Source: Schistocerca nitens (Eukaryota > Arthropoda > Insecta > Orthoptera > Acrididae). Taken from it: DNA of 64,000 nt. Under the pieces are notes generated by a model. It ran no database searches and was not told where the DNA came from. It worked only from the letters and a program-made list of their open reading frames with translations. The stretch lies in NCBI RefSeq assembly GCF_023898315.1, contig NC_064622.1, positions 274,713,503 through 274,777,502 of the forward strand, given 5' to 3'. The position numbers were made by a program, and so were the translations under genes. Numbering within the stretch: the first letter of the stretch is position 1; every line of letters begins with the position of its first letter. This document shows positions 55,155 to 64,000 of the stretch, piece after piece.

Positions 55155-56491
55155 CGAGGCTTGTCTTAAAAGTATCCAACCCTTGGCCAGAAAAAATATT
55201 TTGAATACCTGATGGGGCTGGGACCCTAATCCCCTTCAAAGTAGTCCCCTTGTGCTTGCACATACTTAGCCCATCGATCCTTCCACTGCCGGAAACACCT
55301 CTGGAAGTCTTCTTTTGGAATGGTGTTCAGCTCTGACGTTGTGTTCCACATTATCTCTTCCTCTTTTCTACTCTCAAAACGGGATCCTTTCAGTGGCTTC
55401 TTCAATTTTGGGAACAATCAGACGTTGCAAGGAGCCATGTCTGGAGAATAGGGAGGTTGGCGAATGGCTGTAATTCCATGTTTGGCCAAGAAGTTTTGGA
55501 TCAAGTGGCTTGAAAGTGCAGGGGCGTTGTCGTGATACAGTTGCCAGTTTTTCGCCATCCACATATCTGGTCTTTTGCACCGAACTGCGTCGCAGAGTCG
55601 CCGGAGAACATCTTGATACTACACCTTTGCCACTGTTTGTGCTTCTGGTGCGTATTCGTGATGCACAATTCCATGGACATCAAAGAAGATTGTCAGCATC
55701 ACCTTGATTTTTCTTTGCACATGCCGCACTTTCTTCGGCCTTGGAGACTCGGTATGCTTCCATTGTGACGACTGTCTTTTTGTTTCTGGTTCATACTCGT
55801 TCACCTATGACACATCTCCATTTATCAGAGTGTTCAGAAACCCAGGGTCAACGTTGGTGGTGTGCAGAAGGTCCTGTGCAACGTCAAAATGGAAGTCATT
55901 TTGTTCCGGCGACAACAATCTGGGCACGAATTTCGCAGCCACTTGGTGCATGTTCAAATCATCACACAAAATTGCATGTGCAGAATCTTACTCACTCCTA
56001 CCTCTTTGGCAATCTCCCGCACAGTCGAGCAATGATCTGCCATCACCAAATTTTGCATCCTTTCAACAACAGCTGCACTCTGAGCAGTTTGGGGCCTGTC
56101 AGAACGCTGGCCACTCTCCACTGATGTGCAGCCATTTTTGAATCGGTTGAACCACTCCTTAATTTGTGTTACACCCATTGCATCTTCTCCAAACAACTGC
56201 TGAATCTTATGAATTGCTTAGCTTTGAGAATCACGAAGCTTTTGACAAAATTTGATGCAGTATCTTTGCTCAACATGTTCAGCCATCTTGAGAGAATCGG
56301 TAATCCAACAAACACGTTGTGTAGCACCTCACGCAGCGACCGACAGGCTGCAAATAACATGCTTTAAGGTGGGGTCAAAATTCACGCATGCACATAAAGG
56401 TCTCTTCCTTTACTGTGTACAGTGTCACCGAGCTGTCGTCTCTATTTTGCGTGGGAAAATCAAAGGTCAGATACTTTTTAGACAGACCTCG
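55155..56491 (-). pseudogene. Mariner transposon, complete ends, broken transposase
   Basis: A 1337-bp unit flanked by TA (55153-55154, 56492-56493) with inverted ends CGAGGCTTGTCTTAAAAGTA and (reversed) CGAGGTCTGTCTAAAAAGTA. Minus-strand protein pieces: HTH 'VTQIKEWFNRFKNGCTSVES' and 'TVREIAKEVGVS'; catalytic blocks around 'NGDVS' (then a stop) leading to 'VNEYEPETKRQSSQW', and 'FFDVHGIVHHEYAPE'; C-terminus 'PKEDFQRCFRQWKDRW' and 'GDYFEGD'. The length is the normal 1.3 kb. Stops and frameshifts make it inactive. Confidence 0.9.
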
Positions 56492-56493
56492 TA

Positions 56494-57680
56494 TAGTAGG
56501 TGATGGTGTGATTCAGATGTTGTTTTATGTTAAATAAAGTATTTTGTGTTTTACACATTTTAATTACTACAAATTTTGTGTGTTGGTATTACATAAAAAT
56601 CCATAATCTATCCATAAGTTTTCCACCAATCTTGAATGACGTGCTGTTGGGTTGTTTCTCTTTTTATTGACATCATTTAGTATTTATCCATATTTAGAGA
56701 GAACTACCATTCTGTACAGCGAGGGGAAATGTGGCCTTAAGTTATTTTGCATTTCCTTCTGATCATCCAGTGGCGCTAATTTGTGTACATAACAACATGC
56801 ACAGGCATCCCTATGTGCTTGATTGATTATGTAACTGACAACATTAGTGGTTGTACAACACTTCCTTGGGGCGCACATGATGTCACTTTGTTTCTGTCCG
56901 ACTTAACAACCTGTCTTTTATTATTCAAAAATTCTTCAGGGCAATCACATATTTGTGAAAATACTCCATGTAATCATATCTTGGTTGCCGGTCAGCAACA
57001 GGACACATTGTTGAACAACCTTCAGAAATGTTAGGTGATGACTCAGCTATGTCTACCATTTGCAAAGTATCATCTGTTAAAAAAGCAAACTGTGTTTCAC
57101 ATAAATAATGTATTTCTGAACTTCTGATCGTTTGAGAGAAGCTGTAGTGTATAATGTAGAATGCTGTAACAGAAGCTCGCTAGGGATTTTGGTCTATAAT
57201 TCTGTCTATGAATTCTTATATCAGTTTTATAGCCAGGTCTGACCTGCACAATTTCCATTTAGACTGTGCTACAAACAAGGTGATATATTGATAGATCAGA
57301 TCTTAGGAAGTAGCTTGTTCCATTATTTGTTTTTATGTGTATCAGTTTTGCTCTAATATCTCCTCTTTTAACAACTGTTTATGTAAGCACTCCCCTTTTG
57401 TACCAAGTGTCATATTAGAATTGAAATTGTTGATAAAATGGTATATAAATACTTACCAAGATTTGAATTATATTTGTAGGATGATGATTTAACTGTTTTT
57501 ATTAATTTCAAAATTTTGTGTGTTTTGAAATACTGCATCCTCCTAGCTCTATGTTTAAGTGGTGGTGTTTATTTCAGATCTTAACTGATGTGGAGTTTCT
57601 GTGATTAATATTAATCAGACTGTGGATCACACTAGTTAAAAATGCCGTCCTTGTACAATCTGTATTTTCTCATATAAATA
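56494..57680. other. Intronic sequence, nothing recognised
   Basis: AT-rich; frames of up to 83 codons have no family motif. Confidence 0.45.
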
Positions 57681-57772
57681 TTGTATCTTTTCTGTTGTCA
57701 TACTTTAGTGTATCACTATTATTTGTGTTTTGTAGATTACATTACACCCTTTCTGGACAAGCTTTCGACAGT
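57681..57772 (+). repeat. Source segment of an exon-5 duplication
   Basis: 92 bp comprising 55 bp of intron, the acceptor and 37 nt of exon 5, repeated at 58216-58307 with 3 differences. Confidence 0.9.
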
Positions 57773-57909
57773 TGCTAACTTTTCTCTGCGGTCGCAGTGG
57801 ATTTACTTAACTCCTCTGGAGATAAGACCACGCCGTGCTCCTGAAGGTGGATTTGTGTTGGACGCAGAATCCTTACCTCAGCTCATCACACCACTGGAAA
57901 AGAAATTAG
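57736..57909 (+). CDS. PIGS: PIGS exon 5: lumenal domain
   Basis: Acceptor TTTTGTAG (57735); donor GTATTT (57910), a weaker but usable consensus. Both phase 1. It encodes residues about 257-314: 'DYITPFLDKLSTVANFSLRS' aligns with the family 'YVxPFLxxLxxxxNFSVxSQ' block and 'LPQLITPLEKKLG' with 'LPHVINPxExxLG'. The first 37 nt and the acceptor are duplicated downstream at 58216-58307. Confidence 0.95.
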
Positions 57910-58215
57910 GTATTTATTGCTTCGTGAAGGATTAGTCGCACATTCCTAATGTTTTCTAGCTGCAGTCACAGTAGAGCTTAAATTGCTGAAACTGCTCTGA
58001 GACAGCAGGAGGGGTAAGTACACAATCACTAGATATGTTCCAGTTTTGTGGTAGTCTTATATACATTCACATTGACCAACTGTGTAATTCACATATTGCA
58101 ACTTCCCAGAGCTCTGCCAGTTGGTACGATCAGTTGTGTCTTTTAGTATTTTCTTGGAAAACAAGAATCAACTTTGAGATATGATGATTGTGTATGAGAA
58201 ACAGTAGATGCACAG

Positions 58216-58307
58216 TTGTATCTTTTCTGTCATCATACTTTAGTGTATCGCTATTATTTGTGTTTTGTAGATTACATTACACCCTTTCTGGACAAGCTTT
58301 CGACAGT
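58216..58307 (+). repeat. Partial duplicate of exon 5 with its splice acceptor
   Basis: Copies 57681-57772 with 3 mismatches. It keeps TTTTGTAG (58270) and the first codons of exon 5; at the point where homology stops the sequence reads CGACAGTAAAT, which creates a donor-like GTAAAT at 58306. A 35-nt cryptic exon (58271-58305) is therefore possible. It would shift the frame. Confidence 0.85.
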
Positions 58308-58789
58308 AAATTTAAGGTACAATCCCTCCAGTTCTTTTCATTGACTAGTAACAGATAACATTAGTTTTGAGCCAGAGTAACCAAAGTTAAGGTGAGCATT
58401 TGCATATAAGAATACCTCTGAACCTACAATATATGCAACACAATTAATGAAGCCAAATGGCTTTGAAAGCATGGCTCAGTTGTATGTTACAGGTCACATT
58501 ATAAAGGTGTTATTAATCATATGAGTAAATTATTAAAAATAGATGGTGTTATGTAAATTGCCTACCCTCTTTCCTATAATTTCTATCAGTATTTTAAGAT
58601 TGCTGATGCAGAGAAAGATGAAGAAAGAACATTCTAGCAGGTCACATGGATTTTAATGCATCTTATATTGTGCTGGCCTTCGGTTAATTGTAATGAAGCT
58701 TTAGGTAACTTAATGGAGAGGCAAAGTAATATCACAACAGCCTCTGTTCATTTGCAAAACATTTTAGCACTGTCCATCCATCACATCTC
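58308..58789. other. Intronic sequence, nothing recognised
   Basis: AT-rich, no motif. Confidence 0.4.
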
Positions 58790-59179
58790 AGATGTTAATG
58801 TTATTGAATAGGCAAACTTTACCTTCTTGTTCCAACTCCAAGTGTAATTCTGCCAAGCTGACAGAGAATTATCCTCCCAACCTTGTACAAAAACAAATTC
58901 CCATGCCTTATCTTCCAGTCTCCCATCACCTCCCAAAGTCCCACCGTCCAGCCACGGAGGAGCATTCCCCTCGTAACTCAGTACCATCTAGGACTGGAGC
59001 AACTGAATTACATTCTCCGCCAGGGTTTTGATTACCTCTTGTCATGCCCTGAAATGAAAAATGTCCTGCCCACTACTCTTCCCACTCCTCTCACAGTGGT
59101 ATCAGTGGTATTCCATTGCCCACCGAATCTACATAATATACGCGTTCATCCTTACACAAGCCCTGCTCCCAATCCCTTA

Positions 59180-59755
59180 CCCCATGACTCATACCCCTGT
59201 AATAGACCTGGATGCAAGACCTGTGCCATATATCCTCCCATCACCACCTACTAACATCACCTATCCCATTAAAGGGAGGGCTACCTGTGAAACTAGCCAT
59301 GTGATCTACAAGCTAAGCAGCAACCACTGTGCTGCATTCTATGTAGGCATGACAACCAATAAGCTATGTCCGCATGAATGGCCACTGACAAACTGTGTCC
59401 AAGAAACAAGTGGACCACTCTGTTGCTGAGCATGCTGCCAAACATGATATCCTTCTGTAATTGCGTAGGCTTCCGCGGCCAGAGTCAGTCGACATAAAAG
59501 TTTTCTGGGTTTGGTTCCGCGTCAGACCCAGAAGAAGGCAGCTGCAATCGTGGCCGAAACATTGGCTTTTCTATAGCAGCAGTAGTTTTTACATTATGAC
59601 GCCGTACCAAACCCAGAAAACTTTTATGTCGATGATATCCTTCATTTCAATGACTGCTTCACAGCCTATGCCATGTGGATCCTTCCCACCAACACCAGCT
59701 TTTCTGAATTGCGCAACTGGGAACTTTCCCTGCAATACATCCTACGTTCCGTAAC
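59180..59755 (+). pseudogene. GIY-YIG endonuclease domain (Penelope-like), interrupted
   Basis: 'CNRPGCKTC' (59198 on) is the zinc-type Cys cluster, 'VIYKLSSNHCAAFYVGMT' the GIY-YIG-like core, and 'AAKHDIL' / 'HFNDCFTAYAMWILPTNTSF' the following segments, separated by the hairpin insertion. Two frame changes occur. The Arg/His segment 'MNGHR' seen in the 3-kb copy is damaged (reads 'PHEWPLTNC'). Confidence 0.65.
59456..59631 (+). mobile_element. 176-bp hairpin insertion with 12-bp target duplication
   Basis: Flanked by ATGATATCCTTC (59444-59455 and 59632-59643). A 33-bp unpaired leader (TGTAATTGCGTAGGCTTCCG...) is followed by inverted arms of about 27 bp (TCGACATAAAAGTTTTCTGG from 59489, and its complement ending at about 59632). 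No coding capacity. Confidence 0.8.
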
Positions 59756-60092
59756 CCTCCAGGCCTCAACCTTCATTAGTCACTGTTCCTCACCCATCCA
59801 ACCCCTTGCCTGTTCCAATTCCAGCACTACACAGCCGTCATTCCACCATCACACGTTGTATTTTTATTTCTCTTATTTTCCATTACCCCCCCCCCCTCCC
59901 CCCTCCCCACATCTCCCCTGCCCTCTGTCTAACCTGCAGCACTTCACTGTCCGCAACCCCCCCCCCCCCCCCACTTTCCCAACCCTTCCTTGCCCCCACC
60001 CTCCTCCTTACTCCCACCCAGTCACCACTCCCATCATGCACACTAGTGCTGCTACTCGCAGTGTGGTTTCAGTTGCCTGCCTGAGACTGCAG

Positions 60093-60136
<44 letters not shown>

Positions 60137-60235
60137 TGTTGATGAAAGCCTTAATGGCAAAAAGCTCCAAAAGCTTTAATTTTGAGTCTTTTTGTTGTGC
60201 CTATCATCAACTCCGCATCTCCACCATATGGTGAG

Positions 60236-60689
60236 TAGTAAGTTTTCTTTTCATAATATTGAAGCTAACAGATACGATAGGTGCATGCCATTTGTAGGAT
60301 GCTGTATGCCAAAGTAGGAACTGCCAAGAGATTCTGTGCCTCACCCTGCGGCAGAAAAAAATGTGTTTAATGATCCATCTTGTTTATTATTTTCGTGGTA
60401 ACAATTGTGTGAATGCCGAATGTTATTTTGGGCTCTAGGCACTTATGTTATTCATGGTGTCTTGCTACAAATTTTCTTGACTACCTTAAATATAGATTTT
60501 GAGGACATAATGTGACATGCACTTTGTGTACTCTTGTCTCTGTGTTTTCAGGATGTACCAAAAAGTGGTTTGAGACCGTGCCCAAATGCAAACCACCACA
60601 AAAGTAAGACAAAAGAATGAATAACTTAAAAAGAGTTAAAAGTTAGTAATAGGGTGAGTTTATAAGCATTTGTTTTGATCAGTGTTATA
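60236..60689. other. Intronic sequence, nothing recognised
   Basis: No motif recognised. Confidence 0.4.
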
Positions 60690-61020
60690 GATATGAGTGG
60701 TGTCTGTTCTGTCAGAGATGTCTGACAGAAGACACGAATCATATGGGCACAACATCTTTCTGATGATAAAAAGTTTCAGTGTGGATGCACAACTAACATC
60801 TGAACTGTTACGGGAATCAGAAATCTGTGAATAGGGGGTTAATGGGTAGGGGTTGTTGCAGTGCAACTAGGAAGTTGGGAATTTGGGTCTGACAGAAAGT
60901 TTGTCCAGAGGGCTGTGGCTGTTAAGGTAAACATTCTAGAGAAACAGAGAATCTGGGTTCAAGTCCTAGTCTGGCAAGCAGTTTCAACTCTCACAATTGC
61001 ATTGCCCAGTGCTCTGTGTG
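60690..61020 (+). mobile_element. Old, diverged palindrome-capped tRNA-derived element
   Basis: An imperfect palindrome (GGTGTCTGTTCTGTCAGAGA then TGTCTGACAGAAGACAC) leads into 'TGAACTGTTACGGGAATCAG', a GGGTTAATGGGTAGGGG core, and a decayed tRNA-like end with GGGTTCAAGTCCTAGTCTGG. The order equals copies B and C at 54.2-55.1 kb, but identity is low. Confidence 0.6.
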
Positions 61021-61294
61021 GCTATAAGTCATTGTTTCCTTCCTAGCTCTTTCACATCCTGTTTCCTTTCCTTTCACTCAAATTATTCATATTAATCAGT
61101 ATTGTCCAGCAGCTGGTATGATAATTTCAATGACATCTTTGTTTGAAGCAATGCTGAATATTTGTTTTTTAGCCATTTCTGTTTGGAGATGGGGGCATTT
61201 AGTATTACTTGTTTGGAAGTTGATTTTAATCGTGCATAATGGTTTTTATCAGCAGTGTTTTGGAAATGATATTGATTTGGAATTTATGTTGCAG
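61021..61294. other. 3' end of intron 5
   Basis: T-rich stretch leading to TTATGTTGCAG, the acceptor of exon 6. Confidence 0.6.
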
Positions 61295-61581
61295 CATCTC
61301 ATGTATCAAATAATCCGTGCATACAACTACTTGTATACGTACCACTGTGCAGCGAGTCCCCCCTTCGCTTGCTGCCAAGTGATCAGTCAGTTTCCAAATA
61401 CTCTGGCTTGCCTGGATACACAATGGGATTCCATTCACCTCGCTGGGGTGGTCTTGTTCTACAGAATCCTACTGCAGATGCATGTACGGGCCCACAACCA
61501 GTACTTGTAAATCCTGATTGGCCTAGTCTGGCTGCGATTTGGTTGCAGCAATTGCGAAGTCTTATTGGCATTCCTGAACAC
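61295..61581 (+). CDS. PIGS: PIGS exon 6: 'FHSPRWGG' block
   Basis: Acceptor TGTTGCAG (61294, phase 1) and donor GTAAGT (61582, phase 0, after a His codon). It encodes residues about 315-410: 'LLVYVPLCSESPLRLL' matches the family 'LxxxLLYVPxxxxxPLxI' strand, 'MGFHSPRWGG' the almost invariant 'AFHSPRWGG' block, and 'WLQQLRSLIGI' the following helix. No in-frame stop. The next exon, expected to encode the C-terminal helix bundle and second membrane segment, is not found before 64 kb. Confidence 0.97.
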
Positions 61582-61623
61582 GTAAGTACTGCAATTTTAG
61601 GCAGAGTTAAGATGGCTACATGA

Positions 61624-61725
61624 TTCTCTCTCTCTCTCCCCCTCTCCCTCTCTCTCTCCCCCCCTCTACCCCCTCCCCTCTCCCCACCTCTCCCTCCCCC
61701 CTTTCCTCCCCCACATCTCATGGTC
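61624..61725. repeat. Microsatellite (TC)n with C-rich interruptions
   Basis: Polypyrimidine tract of about 100 bp, 40 bp after the exon 6 donor. Confidence 0.95.
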
Positions 61726-62149
61726 ATGCTACTGTAGTAAAAATTTATAACTGTCACTTCTTAACATAATGCTTATCGTATTTGCCTTATACCACACACA
61801 ATGAACACTGTAGTAGCTAAGTACCCTCACCATACTCAAACTAACGTGAAAATCAATGCTAAATGTTCTATGTGCACCCCAAAGTGCGTGTTACAGGCAG
61901 ATGTGGTGGAATGATGCAATTGGTTGGAATATCACATGGTACACAGCTCATCCCCCACCACATCCCTTTTTACGTGTGCACTATTATAGCAACTGACAGT
62001 GGTAGTGTCCCCCTGAAAGTATTAATATATCACTATTGTACTATGCTAGTACTACTTTAGGATACAGTTATAGTAGAAACATAATTGCTTGAATATATTC
62101 ATTTATTAATTTTCAAGCTGTGGTATTTGTATATCATTTGCTGAAAAAT
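61726..62149. other. Intronic sequence, nothing recognised
   Basis: No motif recognised. Confidence 0.4.
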
Positions 62150-63085
62150 ATTTGGCAAAATATGAGGGCCACTGAAAGGAAAACTGAACTGCAGAACAGT
62201 GGGACCATGGAACGGTTCCATTAAAAAATAATTACCACACTTGTTAAGGCATTTATCCCACTGGGAGATGAGAATTCGTAGAATATAATTGCCTGCTGAC
62301 AGATCCACAACTGCACCCACTCTTGCACTTCTTCATCCAGCTAAAACTGACTTCCACGCGTGTTTTTATTCAGGTTACCAAAGATCTGAAAAATCAAACT
62401 GTGAAAGATCTGGACTGTATGGAGGATGTTGCAGAGTTTTCCAACCAAACTACTGGAGCATAGCATTTGTCCTATTGGCAGGTGGGGCGGGTGTTATCGT
62501 GCAACAGAATGATTTTGGCAGACAGCATTGTGACAGCCCAATGGCAAACAACAGAGTCAACAGCCCCTCCAGAGAAATCCAAAACTGTCCACACAAGTTC
62601 TGTTAAGATCATGACAACCTTCTTCTTCAACTGCAGGGCCCCTCCGCTCGTAGAGTTTCTTGAATATGGAAACACAATCAATGCACAGTACCTTGAAGAC
62701 ACTTTGCAGAAACTGGGAGTGCACCTTAAAGTCAAAACACCCCAGAATTCTGTCAGTTGGATTCATCCTGTTGGATGATAATGGCCGTCCCGTCACTACC
62801 AACTGGACAAAGGCTACACTTCAGTGATTTGGTTGGGAAAGACTGGAACATCCTCCATACCGTGTGATTTTTCACATATCTGGTGATCTGAAGAAAGAAC
62901 ATGTGGACAGCAGTTTCAGTTGGATGAGTATGTCCAAGAGTGGGTGCAGTTGTGGATACGTCAGCGGCCAACCACATTCTACAAAACAGCAGCTGTTTTG
63001 TCTCCCAGTGGGATAAATTTCTTAATGCTTGTGGTGATAACTTTTCAGTTTGCATGGTCCCATTGTGGCAGGTATTCGGTTTTCG
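62150..63085. pseudogene. Mariner-like transposase fragments in inverted arrangement
   Basis: Plus-strand 62590-63085 reads 'IMTTFFFNCRAPPLVEFLEY' and 'INAQYLEDTLQKLGVHLKVK', then broken 'VQEWVQLWIRQRPTTFYK', a mariner core and C-terminus. The left part (62150-62510) is the same C-terminal region on the minus strand ('ILLHDNTRPTCQ' near 62480), so the two C-terminal pieces face outward. 'FFFNC' has Asn at the usual catalytic Asp position. No TIRs or TA borders identified. Confidence 0.65.
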
Positions 63086-64000
63086 TTTGGCTGCCTGTTG
63101 TGCTTAGGAAATTAAATGCTAATACGGTCCTATGCTGTCTTATTTAGCAACAAATCTTTCAATGTGCAAAGAATATTCATGACAGTGGAAAGGCTAATCA
63201 AAATTATCTATGATGAACATGATTGAGACTGTTCAGTTCTAACTTTGCCATTCCTGCACGTATATGTAGATATTCTGTCTTTATCCCCCATATAAGAGGT
63301 GCCCTCCTCCTCCTCCTCCTCCTCCTCCTCCTCCTCAATTTTCCTTCCTCCTGCCCCCCCCCCCCTTTTTTTATAAAAGAAAAGATGGGCACTCCTTGAG
63401 AAAATTTTATTTTGAACATACTCTGGCTAATCAAAATTTCAAATAGTTCTATTGATAGGAAGTTAACATTAAACTAATTCTAAACTTGTACCATTGATTG
63501 TCTGTGTTTCAGTAATGCAAGGAGAAATAAAATAAACAAAAAGAAATTGTTTAGGTAAATTTTTATCTTCACTTCATTTTTTGCTTTATATTTAAGACAA
63601 TCATCCGTGATATCACCATTTTTATTTTTCATCATCAGTGAAATCATTATCTTCATTTGTAAGCCTACTGGCATTTCTTCCTTCTTAACATACTCCCAAT
63701 GGTTTTTCTAAATGTATTGCTAGTTCTGCAGTGGTGAGAGAGTGGGAATTACTAGCATAGTTGAAATGCTGTGAATGAAATTAATAGCAATGAAATGTGC
63801 AATCTTTACTGTCACAAATATGTGACTGTTTCTTCCAAATATGGTGCAGTTTCCAAGGTTGTGGTTACTGTGGGATCTGAGAAAAAAACTGTTTTCAAAT
63901 ACATAGCGGTTTCTACATCTGTAGTGATGTGAGAATGTGACAATATTCCTTCATCTCTTGTTTCCAAATGTGCCATCTGCCTGATTCTCTCTTAATCGTT
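63086..64000. other. Intronic sequence with (TCC)n and homopolymers
   Basis: (TCC)n at 63303-63335 and poly-C then poly-T at 63355-63374. No gene or repeat family recognised in the remainder. Confidence 0.5.

Larger units (their letters stand above)
31971..57735 (+). other. PIGS intron 4 (25.8 kb)
   Basis: GTAAGT ... TTTTGTAG. It contains at least a dozen nested or adjacent mobile elements. No host exon was found in it. Confidence 0.85.
58790..60235 (+). mobile_element. Penelope-like retroelement copy (3' part)
   Basis: Plus-strand pieces in order: 'NLVQKQIPMPYL', 'FDYLLSCPEMKNVLP', 'HRPPNLHNI'-like text, 'YPCNRPGCKTC', 'PIKGRATCETSHVIYKLSSN', 'CAAFYVGMTTNKL', 'WILPTNTSFSELRNWELSLQ'. Then come C runs, a (GT)n tract (60094-60136) and the end ATGGTGAGTAGTAAGTTTTC near 60235. 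It is the longest copy of the family here. A 176-bp hairpin sequence is inserted in the GIY-YIG region. Only the region downstream of RT is present. Confidence 0.7.
57910..61294 (+). other. PIGS intron 5 (3.4 kb)
   Basis: GTATTT ... GTTGCAG. It contains the exon-5 partial duplicate, the Penelope-family copy and an old palindrome-capped element. Confidence 0.85.
17576..64000 (+). other. PIGS: PIGS gene span (GPI transamidase subunit PIG-S), 3' end outside window
   Basis: Six exons join into a continuous 410-codon frame that follows the family from the N-terminal membrane segment through the 'FHSPRWGG' block. PIG-S is a subunit of the ER GPI transamidase (with PIGK, GPAA1, PIGT, PIGU), which attaches GPI anchors to proteins. 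Vertebrate PIG-S is about 555 residues, so roughly 150 C-terminal residues lie beyond 64 kb. Introns are 87, 74, 13465, 25765 and 3385 bp, and the last is open. All five closed introns are phase 1; the one after exon 6 is phase 0. Large introns are packed with transposons on both strands. No full-length competing host gene is seen inside. Confidence 0.9.
61582..64000 (+). other. PIGS intron 6 (incomplete)
   Basis: Begins GTAAGT. No PIGS-like exon found up to the end of the window, only the repeats below. Confidence 0.7.

Noticed and set aside
1-64000. CRISPR array, operons or bacterial mobile islands
   Set aside because: No regularly spaced short direct repeats with unique spacers; the 301-bp array has no spacers, and the coding layout is eukaryotic with spliced exons.

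Overview
The window is repeat-saturated animal nuclear DNA, most likely from an orthopteran insect; a Schistocerca-type grasshopper is my best guess. The pointers are a tRNA-derived SINE with a box B, short direct repeats and a conserved tail; LINEs ending in (GATGTA)n; long (CA)n and (GT)n tracts; and introns of tens of kilobases filled with nested transposons. The organism name is an inference. Nothing is bacterial: there are no operons, ribosome-binding sites or CRISPR arrays.

One host gene is recognisable: PIGS, the PIG-S subunit of GPI transamidase, on the + strand from about 17.58 kb to beyond the right edge. Six coding exons were assembled from splice sites and reading phase: 17576-17660, 17748-17978, 18053-18259, 31725-31970, 57736-57909 and 61295-61581. 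They join into one open frame of 410 codons. The family is about 555 residues long, so the C-terminal part (lumenal end and second membrane segment) lies beyond 64 kb. The first two introns are under 90 bp; the next two are about 13.5 and 25.8 kb.

Left of PIGS (1-17.1 kb) is a mobile-element graveyard: a gypsy-type gag fragment split by a SINE, a Penelope-like (GIY-YIG) copy with inverted ends, LINE and mariner scraps, a PIF/Harbinger transposase gene split by a whole gypsy element that itself carries a SINE, and a minus-strand LINE.

Intron 3 (18.3-31.7 kb) holds a pogo/jerky-like element with terminal and subterminal repeats, an RTE-type LINE interrupted by a SINE, two further SINE families, a Penelope-family fragment and microsatellites. 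Intron 4 (32.0-57.7 kb) holds a pogo-like transposase gene interrupted by a 5.6-kb LINE and by a 1.6-kb TIR element, a near-perfect palindrome with 293-bp arms, a Tc1 element with a 5.8-kb gypsy element inside, a 301-bp tRNA-like tandem array and a LINE both lodged in a BED/CGGBP1-like gene, three palindrome-capped tRNA-derived elements, and a mariner. Intron 5 carries a 92-bp duplicate of the start of exon 5, another Penelope-family copy with a hairpin insertion, and an old palindrome-capped element. Intron 6 (open at the right edge) holds an inverted mariner pair.

Most transposon reading frames are broken, often at catalytic residues. The most unusual structures are the palindrome-capped tRNA-derived family, the gypsy LTR that carries both a tRNA-like head and the gag start, the 293-bp-arm palindrome with hammerhead-like cores, the tRNA-like array bounded by a single 12-bp direct repeat, and the exon-5 duplicate that has acquired a donor-like sequence.
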